Origin: Porticoccaceae bacterium
Lineage (GTDB): Bacteria; Pseudomonadota; Gammaproteobacteria; Pseudomonadales; Porticoccaceae
DNA length: 17,381 nt
Assembly (NCBI GenBank): GCA_003491845.1
Contig: DNBN01000274.1
Location: forward strand, 554-17,934
Direction: 5' to 3'
Part shown: piece by piece, positions 8,375 through 15,773 of the stretch
Position numbering within the stretch: position 1 is the stretch's first letter
How the letters are laid out: each line of letters starts with the position of its first letter
Position numbers and translations under genes: made by a program
The notes under the pieces: generated by a model
Database searches by the model: none
Seen by the model: the letters and a program-made list of their open reading frames with translations, nothing else
Told to the model about the DNA's origin: nothing

Positions 8375-9079
8375 ATGAGCAACAATGTTGACCCCCAAGA
8401 AATTCATAAGTTTGAGCAACTCGCTAGTCGCTGGTGGGATCGCAATAGTGAGTTCAAACCTCTGCATGATATCAACCCTCTCCGAGCAAACTGGATAGAT
8501 CAGCGGGCTGAAGTCGCTGAAAAAAGATTACTAGATGTTGGATGTGGTGGCGGTATTCTGTGCGAATCCATGGCCCAACGCGGCGCTGAAGTTACCGGCA
8601 TTGACATGGGAGAGGCACCACTCGCGGTGGGTAACTTACACAAACTAGAATCAGGCTTGAAAATTGACTACATCAAAACTACTGCCGAAGATTTTTCCAG
8701 CTCTCATGCTGAGCAGTTTGACACGGTAACCTGCTTGGAAATGCTCGAGCATGTGCCAGACCCAGCCTCAGTGGTTACCGCCTGTGCGGCACTTGCAAAG
8801 CCTGGGGGTACCTTGATCTTCTCAACGATAAACCGTAATCCAAAATCTTATCTTTTTGCAATCATCGGCGTTGAGTATGTTTTGCGCATGCTACCTAAGG
8901 GTACGCATGAATTTTCAAAATTCATACGTCCCTCGGAACTTAGCCAATGGATCCGTGAAGCAGGCCTTGAGGTAACTGAGATGACTGGACTTCTCTATAA
9001 CCCGCTGACAAAAAACTATAAGCTAGACCAATACGATGTAGATGTGAATTACATGATTTGTGCTAAAAAGCCTCTGTGA
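8375..9079 (+). CDS. ubiG: Ubiquinone biosynthesis O-methyltransferase
   Basis: UbiG is a SAM-dependent, membrane-associated enzyme that performs both O-methylations of ubiquinone synthesis. The 234 residues fit the family (E. coli 240). The N-terminus ([19 protein letters not shown]) is the conserved UbiG helix; SAM motif I is [15 protein letters not shown] (53-67), followed by the ribose-binding acidic stretch [10 protein letters not shown]; then [11 protein letters not shown] and the C-terminal MTGLLYNP motif. ATG 8375 is chosen over the out-of-frame ATG at 8371; AAAGG lies 6 bases upstream. It is divergent from gyrA, as in E. coli, and followed after 41 bases by the MupP-like gene, as in Pseudomonas. 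It is probably first in a three-gene operon with that gene and yciK. Secure. Confidence 0.96.
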   Translation: MSNNVDPQEIHKFEQLASRWWDRNSEFKPLHDINPLRANWIDQRAEVAEKRLLDVGCGGGILCESMAQRGAEVTGIDMGEAPLAVGNLHKLESGLKIDYIKTTAEDFSSSHAEQFDTVTCLEMLEHVPDPASVVTACAALAKPGGTLIFSTINRNPKSYLFAIIGVEYVLRMLPKGTHEFSKFIRPSELSQWIREAGLEVTEMTGLLYNPLTKNYKLDQYDVDVNYMICAKKPL

Positions 9080-9107
9080 CACTATCCACAACAGCGATAA
9101 CAGTGAC

Positions 9108-9112
9108 GAGGA
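9108..9112 (+). promoter_or_regulatory. Ribosome binding site of the mupP-like gene
   Basis: GAGGA lies 8 bases before ATG 9121 and only 5 before the in-frame TTG at 9118. The spacing favours the ATG, so the protein has 220 rather than 221 residues. Confidence 0.65.
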
Positions 9113-9120
9113 ATTAGTTG

Positions 9121-9783
9121 ATGCCACATTTTAAGGCTGTTTTATTTGATCTAGACGGCACTCTGCTCGACACAGCGCCTGATTTTATTACTGCATTGAA
9201 TATTCAGTTAAAGATGCATGGACGAGCGCCTCTGACAAATTCAGAGGTAAGAACCAGCGTCACAAATGGCTCTGCAGGGTTAATTTTGGCAGGTTTTGGC
9301 ATGACGTACGAACATCCTGAATTTAACGCGGTTAAAGAGCAATACCTGGACCTGTATTTTAAACATCTGGCCGATAAGACGCATCTATTTAAAGGCTTAA
9401 ATCAAGTACTTGAAACCTGCCTAGAAAAACAGATACCTTGGGGCATTGTCACTAACAAACCATGGAAATACACCATTGCTGTTCTTGAACGATTATCCCT
9501 TATGACAAACTGCGCCACGGTGATTTGCCCAGACCATGTTGTTCATCCAAAACCGCACCCAGAAGCTATGTTTCTTGCCGCTGACAAGCTTGCTTTGGCA
9601 CCAGAGGACTGTATTTATATTGGTGATCACCGCAGAGATATTGACGCAGGTCGCGCCGCGGGCATGGCGACTGTGGCAGCTGGCTGGGGATATATCCCTA
9701 GTAGCGAAGATATCTCTAGCTGGAATGCTAGCTTTGTAGTCCATAAATCAGACCAACTTTACCAATTACTCTTCAAACAATAA
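9121..9783 (+). CDS. mupP: HAD phosphatase, probable N-acetylmuramic acid 6-phosphate phosphatase
   Basis: A 220-residue haloacid-dehalogenase hydrolase. Motif I is DLDGT at 10-14 (nucleophile Asp10, acid/base Asp12), motif II VTNKP at 110-114, the motif III lysine lies in HPKPHPEA, and motif IV is GDHRRDIDAG at 168-177. The helical cap between motifs I and II is phosphoglycolate-phosphatase-like, so Gph is the main alternative. The place directly between ubiG and yciK is that of P. aeruginosa PA3172 (MupP). MupP dephosphorylates MurNAc-6-P in the cytoplasm so that AmgK and MurU can return it to UDP-MurNAc. The HAD fold is certain; the MupP assignment rests on synteny and the GDHxRDI motif. 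It is followed after 22 bases by yciK. Confidence 0.75.
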   Translation: MPHFKAVLFDLDGTLLDTAPDFITALNIQLKMHGRAPLTNSEVRTSVTNGSAGLILAGFGMTYEHPEFNAVKEQYLDLYFKHLADKTHLFKGLNQVLETCLEKQIPWGIVTNKPWKYTIAVLERLSLMTNCATVICPDHVVHPKPHPEAMFLAADKLALAPEDCIYIGDHRRDIDAGRAAGMATVAAGWGYIPSSEDISSWNASFVVHKSDQLYQLLFKQ

Positions 9784-9805
9784 CGAAAACTAGTGAGCAA
9801 CCATT

Positions 9806-10576
9806 TTGTATTCTACCCATGACATAATTCGTTACGCACCACCCCATCAGCATCTCGCAGAGAGAGTTATTTTGATTACAGGAGCTGGTAGCGGCATTGG
9901 TCGCACTGCGGCATTAGCCTGCGCACAAGCTGGCGCCACGGTTATTCTCGCGGGGCGCACCGTGACTAAACTAGAGTCAGTCTACAACGAAATTGTCTCC
10001 GCCAATCACCCGGAACCGTACATAGTTCCGATTGACTTTGAAGGAGCCACAACTGAAAACTACGACGAACTAGCCAAAACTATTGATGAACACTTCGGTC
10101 GACTCGACGGCCTACTTTTAAATGCAGCTATCCTAGGTCAGCGAACACCCCTTAGTCACTACTCTAGCACTCTGTGGGACAAGGTGTTACAGGTAAATTT
10201 AACCTCTCAGGTGCAATTGACACAATCACTAATGTACGTTCTCGAAAGATCTGCAGACGCATCAATTGTATTCACTACTTCCGGTGTGGGCCGCGTCGGC
10301 AGAGCATTTTGGGGGGCTTATGCAGTATCCAAATTCGCCATTGAAGGCTTGGTTCAAACGTGGGCCTCGGAAGTCGAGGCAATAGGCTCTGTTAGAATAA
10401 ACGCCATAAACCCTGGCGCCACAAGAACGGATATGCGCGCCCAAGCTTTCCCGGCTGAAAACCCAGAACAGCTGGCCACGGCAGAGGACATTATGCCTGC
10501 CTATTTGTATCTTCTTGGATCCGATAGCAACGATGTAAACGGACAATCTATTGAGGCACAAATTCGTACCTCTTGA
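9806..10576 (+). CDS. yciK: Short-chain dehydrogenase/reductase, YciK family
   Basis: A 256-residue classical SDR oxidoreductase using NAD(P). The cofactor loop TGAGSGIG is at 25-32, NAA at 106-108, the catalytic Ser about 159 (TTSGVGR), and YAVSK with Tyr172 and Lys176; NPGATRTDM at 202-210 follows. Homologues of E. coli YciK are of this length, but the physiological substrate is not known to me. The start appears to be TTG at 9806. There is no in-frame ATG or GTG before the cofactor loop, an in-frame stop lies at 9794, and GTGAG sits 8 bases upstream. It ends 7 bases before the convergent rluB, with no obvious terminator between. The position after the MupP-like gene matches Pseudomonas PA3173. 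Confidence 0.88.
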   Translation: MYSTHDIIRYAPPHQHLAERVILITGAGSGIGRTAALACAQAGATVILAGRTVTKLESVYNEIVSANHPEPYIVPIDFEGATTENYDELAKTIDEHFGRLDGLLLNAAILGQRTPLSHYSSTLWDKVLQVNLTSQVQLTQSLMYVLERSADASIVFTTSGVGRVGRAFWGAYAVSKFAIEGLVQTWASEVEAIGSVRINAINPGATRTDMRAQAFPAENPEQLATAEDIMPAYLYLLGSDSNDVNGQSIEAQIRTS

Positions 10577-10583
10577 GATAATA

Positions 10584-11420
10584 TTAACTATAGGGATTAC
10601 CGCGCGCGCGAAGTTTCTTTTCTTTTCTCTCGCGTATATCGCGCAGGACATTTTTTTCATTAAATTTTGGTGGCCGTATCGCAACTGCACGAAATAGCGA
10701 TATAACTTGTTTTGGATCTAGATCAATAAATTCAGACCGGCGTACAATCGAGGGTAACTCAATCGGTCCATAACTGATTCGTTTCAACCTGTTTACTTCA
10801 ACACCTTGAGACTCCCACAGTCGACGAACTTCTCGCGTACGACCCTCAGCTAAAATAACCTTAAACCACTGATTACTCGCACTGCGCTCGTCGTTACTCC
10901 GAGCATGTTGAGCTTTGACTGTTTGAAATTTAGCGATGCCGTCCTCAAGAATAACGCCTTCGGTAAGCCTAGCTATCATAGTTTCAGTCACTTCACCGTG
11001 AATACGAACCATATATTCACGCTTGACTTCATAGGAGGGGTGCATAAGTCGATTAGCCAACTCTCCATGGTTAGTAAACAGCAAAAGACCGCTGGTGTTA
11101 ATATCCAAGCGTCCAACAGCAATCCATCTACCACGATTCAACCGCGGTAACCTATCAAAAACGGTGGGACGCCCATCAGGATCACTAGAGGTACATACTT
11201 CCCCTTCAGGCTTGCTGTACATCAAAACTCTTGGACTATCATCGGTGACTATCTTGACCGGACGACCATCCACTAAAATTCTATCTTCCGGTACAGCTCG
11301 ATCACCTAATTTTGATATCGATCCATTCACTGAGACACGGCCGGCGGAAATCCATTTTTCAAGCTCTCGCCTAGAGCCTAAACCAACAGTCGCAAGAAGC
11401 TTCTGTAATTTTTCACTCAT
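10584..11420 (-). CDS. rluB: 23S rRNA pseudouridine synthase, RluB family
   Basis: Converts a uridine of the peptidyl-transferase region of 23S rRNA (U2605 in E. coli) to pseudouridine. The 278 residues hold an N-terminal S4 RNA-binding domain (about 1-58, KLQKLLATVGLGSRRELEKWI and INGRVSVNG-like core) and a synthase domain with GRLDINTSGL (103-112, catalytic Asp106) and REVRRLWESQG. The C-terminus is basic. ATG 11418-11420 is chosen because AAAGGA lies 7 bases upstream; an in-frame TTG at 11444 has none. The start overlaps the scpB stop in the 8-base ATGAGTGA, implying coupling. scpA-scpB-rluB is a common gammaproteobacterial order. RluE/RluF relatives are less likely given this context. Confidence 0.92.
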   Translation of the reverse strand: MSEKLQKLLATVGLGSRRELEKWISAGRVSVNGSISKLGDRAVPEDRILVDGRPVKIVTDDSPRVLMYSKPEGEVCTSSDPDGRPTVFDRLPRLNRGRWIAVGRLDINTSGLLLFTNHGELANRLMHPSYEVKREYMVRIHGEVTETMIARLTEGVILEDGIAKFQTVKAQHARSNDERSASNQWFKVILAEGRTREVRRLWESQGVEVNRLKRISYGPIELPSIVRRSEFIDLDPKQVISLFRAVAIRPPKFNEKNVLRDIRERKEKKLRARGNPYS

Positions 11421-12150
11421 TAGTAGGTCCTTTATCTTGTTCAAGAATCAATTCGGGCGTCGCGACAAATGCTGACTGGTCTGTTGTTGACATTACACCG
11501 TCCTGTTGTCGGTCCAAGTTAAATTCAGCCTCAGTGGTGCCTACATTTAAAGTATTGTCATTGGCAGCAGTTGTGATTGGCTGATGACCGGCAAGAGCCA
11601 ACTCAAGATCAGGATCCAGCTCGGAGAAATCTTTAATTTCATTTAGCGCAGGCAAGTGCTCGAGACTCTTTATGTTAAAATAATCTAAGAAGCCTTTAGT
11701 AGTCGCATATAGGGCTGGCCGCCCGGGAACATCGCGATGCCCTACTACGCGAACCCAATCTCGCTCTTGCAAGGACTTTATAATATCCGAACTCACTGCG
11801 ACACCTCGAACCGATTCAATATCACCTCTTGTCAGTGGCTGGCGATATGCCACCAAGGCAAGGGTTTCAAGCATTGCTCTGGAATACCGTTTGGGTTTTT
11901 CTTCCCATAATTTATTTACCCAACCAGAGAGATCCTGTCGGACTTGGAATCGATAACCACTTGCCACTTGCACTAACTCAAATCCACGCCCACGGCAATC
12001 AGACTGAATTTCCTCAATAGCCGCTCTTAGTTGATCCTTAGGAGGACGCTCATCTTTATCAAACAGCGTCTCTAAGCGAGCTAAATCCACAGGCTTACCT
12101 GCCGCTAAGATAGCACCTTCGATTATTTTTCTTATTAATTCTGACTTCAT
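11413..12150 (-). CDS. scpB: Chromosome condensation protein ScpB
   Basis: ScpB is the winged-helix partner of the kleisin ScpA in the SMC-ScpAB condensin, which acts in the nucleoid. The 245 residues contain the family core: KIIEGAILAAGKPVDLARLETLF (8-30), ELVQVASGYRFQVR (58-71), KPKRYSRAMLETLALVAYRQPLTRGDIESVRGV (85-117) and GRPALYATTKGFLDYF (143-158). A low-complexity acidic and polar tail follows (about 185-245), longer than the minimal ScpB. The start overlaps the scpA stop by 4 bases (ATGA, 12147-12150), and the end overlaps the rluB start. No smc gene is in the window. Identification is secure. Confidence 0.95.
   Translation of the reverse strand: MKSELIRKIIEGAILAAGKPVDLARLETLFDKDERPPKDQLRAAIEEIQSDCRGRGFELVQVASGYRFQVRQDLSGWVNKLWEEKPKRYSRAMLETLALVAYRQPLTRGDIESVRGVAVSSDIIKSLQERDWVRVVGHRDVPGRPALYATTKGFLDYFNIKSLEHLPALNEIKDFSELDPDLELALAGHQPITTAANDNTLNVGTTEAEFNLDRQQDGVMSTTDQSAFVATPELILEQDKGPTNE
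11428..11433 (-). promoter_or_regulatory. Ribosome binding site fixing the rluB start
   Basis: AAAGGA on the minus strand, 7 bases before ATG 11418-11420 and inside the end of scpB. It rules against the upstream TTG start that would add eight residues to RluB. Confidence 0.8.
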
Positions 12151-13043
12151 GATGACCTAGCTTTAACATGAATTGGTCCAAAAGACTCGTTTTGTACGAT
12201 CTCCACCAGTGATTCTTTAATTAACTCCATAACCGCCAAGAAGGTCACTACAACCCCAAGACGCCCTTCTTCTTCTTTGAACAAGCTTACGAAGGGAACA
12301 AACTTTTTGCCTCTAATTCTGTCTAACACCTGCGACATACGTTCACGAGTTGACAGCTTTTCGCGCTGAATATGATGGGACTCAAACATCTCAGCTCTCT
12401 GCAATACATCTGCCAATGCAGAAACCACCTCACGCATATCGACATCAGGATAATGACGCTCTTGATCACGCTCCGGGGACTCACCACTGGCCTGATGCAG
12501 GTCTCTACCTAATCGAGGCATTTCATCAATATCCTCAGCAGCTACTTTGAATCGTTCATACTCTTGAAGTCGACGAATAAGTTCTCCACGAGGATCTTCC
12601 TCATCATCGATTTCTGTTACCTGACGGGGAAGTAAAATCCGAGACTTTATTTCAGCAAGCATAGCTGCCATGACCAGATATTCCGCCGCAAGTTCAAGCT
12701 GAATAGCTTCCATTAGCTCAATATACCCCATGTACTGACGAGTAATCTCAGCTACATTAATATCAAGTATGTCCAAATTCTGCCGTCGAATGAGATACAA
12801 GAGCAGGTCTAACGGACCTTCAAAAGCCTCAAGAATAACCTCAAGAGCATCCGGCGGAATATACAAATCTTTGGGCAAAGTGGTTAATTCTTTACCCTGC
12901 ACAACAGCAAATGGCATTTCTTCCTGCTGTGGGCTTAGTTTACTAGAATACCCCCCCTGCGTTGCCGCCTCATCTTTATCTGACAGTACTCGACTGCTAC
13001 TCTGCGGCACTGTGCTAGTATTTGAAGCTACTTTGCTAACCAC
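12147..13043 (-). CDS. scpA: Chromosome condensation/segregation protein ScpA (kleisin)
   Basis: ScpA bridges SMC heads and binds ScpB in the bacterial condensin. The 298 residues carry the diagnostic EGPLDLLLYLIRRQNLDILDINVAEITRQY region from residue 75, the YLVMAAMLAEIKSRILLP helix, and a C-terminal winged helix (FLAVMELIKESLVEIVQNESFGPI). The first 60 or so residues are a Ser/Gln/Glu-rich extension with no recognised domain. The start is GTG at 13041-13043, supported by GAGG 6 bases upstream (opposite 13050-13053). The stop overlaps scpB. It is 55 bases downstream of yciO on the same strand, with only a tiny 4-bp stem between, so cotranscription with yciO is likely. Confidence 0.95.
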   Translation of the reverse strand: MVSKVASNTSTVPQSSSRVLSDKDEAATQGGYSSKLSPQQEEMPFAVVQGKELTTLPKDLYIPPDALEVILEAFEGPLDLLLYLIRRQNLDILDINVAEITRQYMGYIELMEAIQLELAAEYLVMAAMLAEIKSRILLPRQVTEIDDEEDPRGELIRRLQEYERFKVAAEDIDEMPRLGRDLHQASGESPERDQERHYPDVDMREVVSALADVLQRAEMFESHHIQREKLSTRERMSQVLDRIRGKKFVPFVSLFKEEEGRLGVVVTFLAVMELIKESLVEIVQNESFGPIHVKARSS

Positions 13044-13048
13044 GTTTT

Positions 13049-13055
13049 ACCTCAA
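13049..13055 (-). promoter_or_regulatory. Ribosome binding site supporting the scpA GTG start
   Basis: TTGAGGT on the minus strand, with GAGG 6 bases before the GTG at 13041-13043. This is one of the best SD sites in the window and shows that the low-complexity N-terminal extension of ScpA is probably translated. Confidence 0.75.
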
Positions 13056-13098
13056 CTTTTGATTCACACCAGTATAACCTGAATAGCCCTCATGGGCA

Positions 13099-13719
13099 TC
13101 AATAACCAGCAAAATCACCCTGACCATGTCGCAGTACCTGTGGGCTTGAATCTGTCATATCAACCACAGTAGTTGGCTCATGGCCACAATAACCGCCATC
13201 GACCACTGCATCCACATAATGACTCATAGATTGCTTGATATCATAGGGATCAGACAGTGGGTATTCATCCCCAGGCATTGACAGCGTCACGCTCATCATG
13301 GGCTCGCCTAACTCGTCAAGTAGCGCTTTAACAATTGCACTCTGAGGTACTCTTATACCAATGGTTTTTCGTTTTGGGTGCATTAATCTTTTTGGTACTT
13401 CAGATGTCGCATTCAATATAAACGTGAACGCACCTGGCGTACTTGCCTTTATAATTCGAAAAGCTGCGTTATCAACTTTCGCATAATTAGCAAGTTCTGA
13501 TAAATCCCGACAAACCAGCGTGAAATTATGTTTTTTGTCTAATTGCCGAATAGCTCTTATACGCTCAAGTGCATTCTTATCACCAATATGACAACCAATG
13601 GCGTAAACAGAGTCTGTTGGGTATACAATTACACCTCCACGGCGAACTATCTCAGCGATCTGAGCTATAGAGCGCGTCTGAGGGTTTTTTGGGTGCACTG
13701 AAAAGTATTGACTAGGCAA
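13099..13719 (-). CDS. yciO: YciO-type Sua5/YrdC family protein
   Basis: A 206-residue member of the YrdC/Sua5 superfamily, whose TsaC and Sua5 members make threonylcarbamoyl-AMP for tRNA t6A. It resembles E. coli YciO from end to end: SQYFSVHPKNPQ start, VRRGGVIVYPTDSVYAIGC (25-43), IRQLDKKHNFTLVCRDLS (57-74), the RKTIGIRVP strand, GEPMMSVTL, and GGYCGHEPTTVVDM. YciO is a TsaC paralogue and its own role is unsettled, so I do not assign the tRNA reaction. The start is TTG 13719: AAGGA lies 7 bases upstream, and the resulting length equals that of E. coli YciO. A frame open to 14028 would add about 100 unrelated residues antisense to the neighbouring gene. It heads the scpA-scpB-rluB group. 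Confidence 0.9.
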   Translation of the reverse strand: MPSQYFSVHPKNPQTRSIAQIAEIVRRGGVIVYPTDSVYAIGCHIGDKNALERIRAIRQLDKKHNFTLVCRDLSELANYAKVDNAAFRIIKASTPGAFTFILNATSEVPKRLMHPKRKTIGIRVPQSAIVKALLDELGEPMMSVTLSMPGDEYPLSDPYDIKQSMSHYVDAVVDGGYCGHEPTTVVDMTDSSPQVLRHGQGDFAGY

Positions 13720-13726
13720 AACAGAT

Positions 13727-13731
13727 TCCTT
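13727..13731 (-). promoter_or_regulatory. Ribosome binding site fixing the yciO TTG start
   Basis: AAGGA on the minus strand, 7 bases before TTG 13717-13719. It settles the start against far-upstream candidates in the same frame. Confidence 0.75.
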
Positions 13732-13753
13732 ACCGGCAAATTCTCCAGCGATC

Positions 13754-13762
13754 ATTATCACA
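13754..13762 (-). promoter_or_regulatory. Candidate yciO promoter (extended -10)
   Basis: Minus-strand TGT-GATAAT, a TGn-extended -10 with five of six matches and no clear -35. A start near 13747 gives a leader of about 28 bases that contains the AAGGA site. It is back to back with the plus-strand promoter at 13825-13852. Confidence 0.4.
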
Positions 13763-13824
13763 TAAAAGGGGTTACTTTTGTTGTAAATAGTTCTCATGAT
13801 AGTAGAGAAATTGACGTTTGGGAG

Positions 13825-13852
13825 TCGACATGTTTCTTCTGTCAGATACAAT
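13825..13852 (+). promoter_or_regulatory. Candidate promoter of the VC0807-type gene
   Basis: TCGACA (13825-13830, five of six to TTGACA) and TACAAT (13847-13852, five of six to TATAAT) are separated by 16 bases. This is the most canonical promoter I see in the window. Transcription from about 13859 puts ATG 13880 about 20 bases downstream and excludes the upstream ATG at 13796 as the start. Confidence 0.55.
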
Positions 13853-13879
13853 ACACAATTACTGAACAAGTTGCTTCCT

Positions 13880-14623
13880 ATGACAAAACAACAACTATCA
13901 AGCGTGTCACCGAAACAATCTAAGCGTGGAACTAAACAGCCAAGCTTATTGTGGAATTTAATATTTAATTTAATACTTCCCACTGTGATCTTAACCAAAC
14001 TTAGCGGAGATACATTTCTAGGTATCAAACTTGCGATAGTAGTCGCACTATCCTTCCCAATTATTTACGGCTTGCGTGATCTAATTATTTCAAAGAAGAT
14101 AAACTTTTTTTCGGGACTAGGTATTGTAAGTATTTCCCTCACAGGGAGTATTAGTTTATTAGAATTAGACGCCAGCTACATTGCCATAAAAGAAGCCGCT
14201 ATTCCCGCGATGCTGGGCATTGCCATTATGCTATCAACAAAAACATCTCAACCTCTGATCCATACTTTTTTACTAAATAAATCAATCATCAACATAGACT
14301 TAGTGGCAGAGTCATTACATCAGACTGGCAATCAAGCGACCTTCGACAAAGTACTCATGAATGCCTCTTGGTTTTTAGCCGCCTCCTTTGCACTATCCGC
14401 GATACTCAACTATGTTCTTGCGGTTGTTATACTCACCGCAGACCCTGGCACAGAGGCTTTTAATCAACAATTAGGTAAAATGACAGCGTTAAGCTTCCCG
14501 GTTATCGCCGTTCCTCTAACCGTTATTTTAACAGCAAACCTTATGTATGTATTTCGTGGTATTACTCGCCTAACCGGCTTGACCATGGAATCAATTCTAA
14601 ACACTAACTCCCAGGAAAATTAA
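13880..14623 (+). CDS. VC0807-family multi-pass inner-membrane protein
   Basis: A 247-residue integral membrane protein without a known reaction. A polar N-terminus of about 20 residues is followed by six likely membrane segments near residues 23-39, 48-66, 76-93, 104-120, 163-185 and 202-225. [14 protein letters not shown] and [13 protein letters not shown] resemble the VC0807 family, which I recognise by pattern only. ATG 13880 fits a promoter ending at 13852; an in-frame ATG at 13796 lies upstream of that promoter and would add 28 residues lacking membrane character. No strong SD is visible. One base separates it from yciI. In many gammaproteobacteria the gene directly before yciI encodes the septation membrane protein YciB/IspZ, so this may be a positional replacement (inference). 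Confidence 0.72.
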   Translation: MTKQQLSSVSPKQSKRGTKQPSLLWNLIFNLILPTVILTKLSGDTFLGIKLAIVVALSFPIIYGLRDLIISKKINFFSGLGIVSISLTGSISLLELDASYIAIKEAAIPAMLGIAIMLSTKTSQPLIHTFLLNKSIINIDLVAESLHQTGNQATFDKVLMNASWFLAASFALSAILNYVLAVVILTADPGTEAFNQQLGKMTALSFPVIAVPLTVILTANLMYVFRGITRLTGLTMESILNTNSQEN

Positions 14624-14624
14624 A

Positions 14625-14924
14625 ATGTGGTATGCCATTATCAGTGAAGATATTGAAAACAGCTTAGCGTTGCGAAAACAAGCTCGTCCCGACCATCTGC
14701 AAAGACTGTTTGATCTAAAAGAACAAGGAAGACTGCTAGTGGCCGGCCCAAATCCCGCTATTGATAATATAGAACCCGGAGAAGCTGGTTTTACAGGCAG
14801 TCTAATCATTGCTGAATTCGAAGACTTGCAAGCCGCACAGAAATGGGCGGATCTGGATCCTTATTCTGATGCTGGCGTGTATAAAAAAGTTACAGTAAAA
14901 CCCTTCAAAAAAGTTCTCCCATAA
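14625..14924 (+). CDS. yciI: YciI family protein
   Basis: A small 99-residue alpha/beta ferredoxin-like protein of the YciI family. The N-terminal [25 protein letters not shown] places the conserved His at residue 24. [26 protein letters not shown] (40-65) and [20 protein letters not shown] close to the end are strongly family-typical and resemble H. influenzae HI0828. A His/Asp pair is proposed as the active site in the family; the cellular function is unknown. The start is 1 base after the VC0807-type gene, with AGGA 8 bases upstream in that gene's tail, so the two are surely cotranscribed. Length is normal. Confidence 0.93.
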   Translation: MWYAIISEDIENSLALRKQARPDHLQRLFDLKEQGRLLVAGPNPAIDNIEPGEAGFTGSLIIAEFEDLQAAQKWADLDPYSDAGVYKKVTVKPFKKVLP

Positions 14925-14990
14925 TAAGATCGCGGTTTATTTTGGGTGGTGTTAATATAGAGTTTGTATTTAAAACAGTGGTTAAATATC

Positions 14991-15773
14991 ATGAAAATCT
15001 CCAGCATAACTATGCTACTGCTGCTTGCGGTCACCAATGGACTGTTAGCTCAGGATAATGATTCTGATGACCAAGCGGCGCAGACCAATGAAGCCATTGA
15101 CCCACCAGATGTTCTGGAAATCGGTGCACCAAAGGCCGCTGAGGAAAATCAAAAAACCAGCTTCGAGCCAGTAACAAGATATGTGTCTGATGAATTTTTT
15201 GTTCCATTGCGTGAAACGCCTTGTCCGCGCTGTAAAATAGTCCATTGGGGTATAAAATCTGGAACCAAAGTGGAACTCACCAATCTTAGTAATGGCTGGG
15301 GACTGGTGGTTACGAACAAGGGATACAAAGGCTGGATGGAAGAGCAATTCATTGTTACCTCACCAGCTGGAAAGCAACTCCTAGCTGCCAACAAAATCCA
15401 ACTCAGTGATGCCAATAACAGCATAGAAGCGCTCCAAGAGACCATCTCAGAACTGCGCGCACAACTCGAAGCGGCCCGCGGCAAAAACAGTCGGTTAGAG
15501 GCTGATAATCAAAAAATTGAGAAACAGCTAACCGAAGTGGAAGGCATATCTGCAGATCCTGTTGCTCTTAATCAGCAGAATCAAACTCTGGTTAAGCAAA
15601 ATCATATACTGCAAAATGATAATAATGTGCTTCAGGCTGAGGTGGAAATTCTAGAAAACGACCAGCGCAATCAGTTCTTTTTATATGGTGCTTTAACCTT
15701 ATTTCTAAGCGCTCTGCTAGTAGTTCTAATCCCTAAACTTAAAACCCGAAAGAGACTTTCAGAATGGGGCTAA
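14991..15773 (+). CDS. YgiM-type SH3-domain envelope protein with coiled coil and C-terminal anchor
   Basis: A 260-residue exported protein resembling E. coli YgiM (the TIGR04211-type SH3 family). In order: a signal peptide (1-20, MKISSITMLLLLAVTNGLLA, then QDNDSDD); an acidic linker; a bacterial SH3 domain (about 61-128, beginning RYVSDEFFVPLRE and containing GWGLV and GYKGWM); a coiled coil (about 140-226, rich in Gln, Asn, Glu and Leu heptads); a membrane anchor (229-248); and a short basic tail KTRKRLSEWG. The SH3 domain should face the periplasm. The usual RSGP turn is replaced by RETPCPRC, giving a CxxC at 78-81. ATG 14991 is chosen for the clean signal peptide over TTG 14964. It overlaps the next gene by 10 bases. 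Function unknown. Confidence 0.82.
   Translation: MKISSITMLLLLAVTNGLLAQDNDSDDQAAQTNEAIDPPDVLEIGAPKAAEENQKTSFEPVTRYVSDEFFVPLRETPCPRCKIVHWGIKSGTKVELTNLSNGWGLVVTNKGYKGWMEEQFIVTSPAGKQLLAANKIQLSDANNSIEALQETISELRAQLEAARGKNSRLEADNQKIEKQLTEVEGISADPVALNQQNQTLVKQNHILQNDNNVLQAEVEILENDQRNQFFLYGALTLFLSALLVVLIPKLKTRKRLSEWG

Noticed and set aside
8246..8467. 73-codon hydrophobic minus-strand ORF at the ubiG start
   Set aside because: It overlaps the ubiG start region and N-terminal codons antisense and has no visible SD; the hydrophobic look is probably a by-product of the opposite strand.
10596..10612. CG-alternating run near the rluB end as a Z-DNA or repeat element
   Set aside because: It encodes the basic C-terminal residues of RluB and is too short to call a repeat.
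11421..11444. TTG start adding eight residues to RluB
   Set aside because: It has no SD, while AAAGGA is placed correctly for the ATG at 11420.
13086..13097. GCCC/GGGC stem between yciO and scpA as a terminator
   Set aside because: The stem has only four pairs and no following U-run; read-through is more likely.
13796..13879. 28-residue N-terminal extension of the VC0807-type protein
   Set aside because: Its ATG lies upstream of the TCGACA-16-TACAAT promoter, so a transcript from that promoter would not contain it, and the residues look non-membrane and unlike the family.
14964..14990. TTG start adding nine residues to the SH3 protein
   Set aside because: The ATG at 14991 gives a clean classical signal peptide; the extra residues would spoil its n-region.
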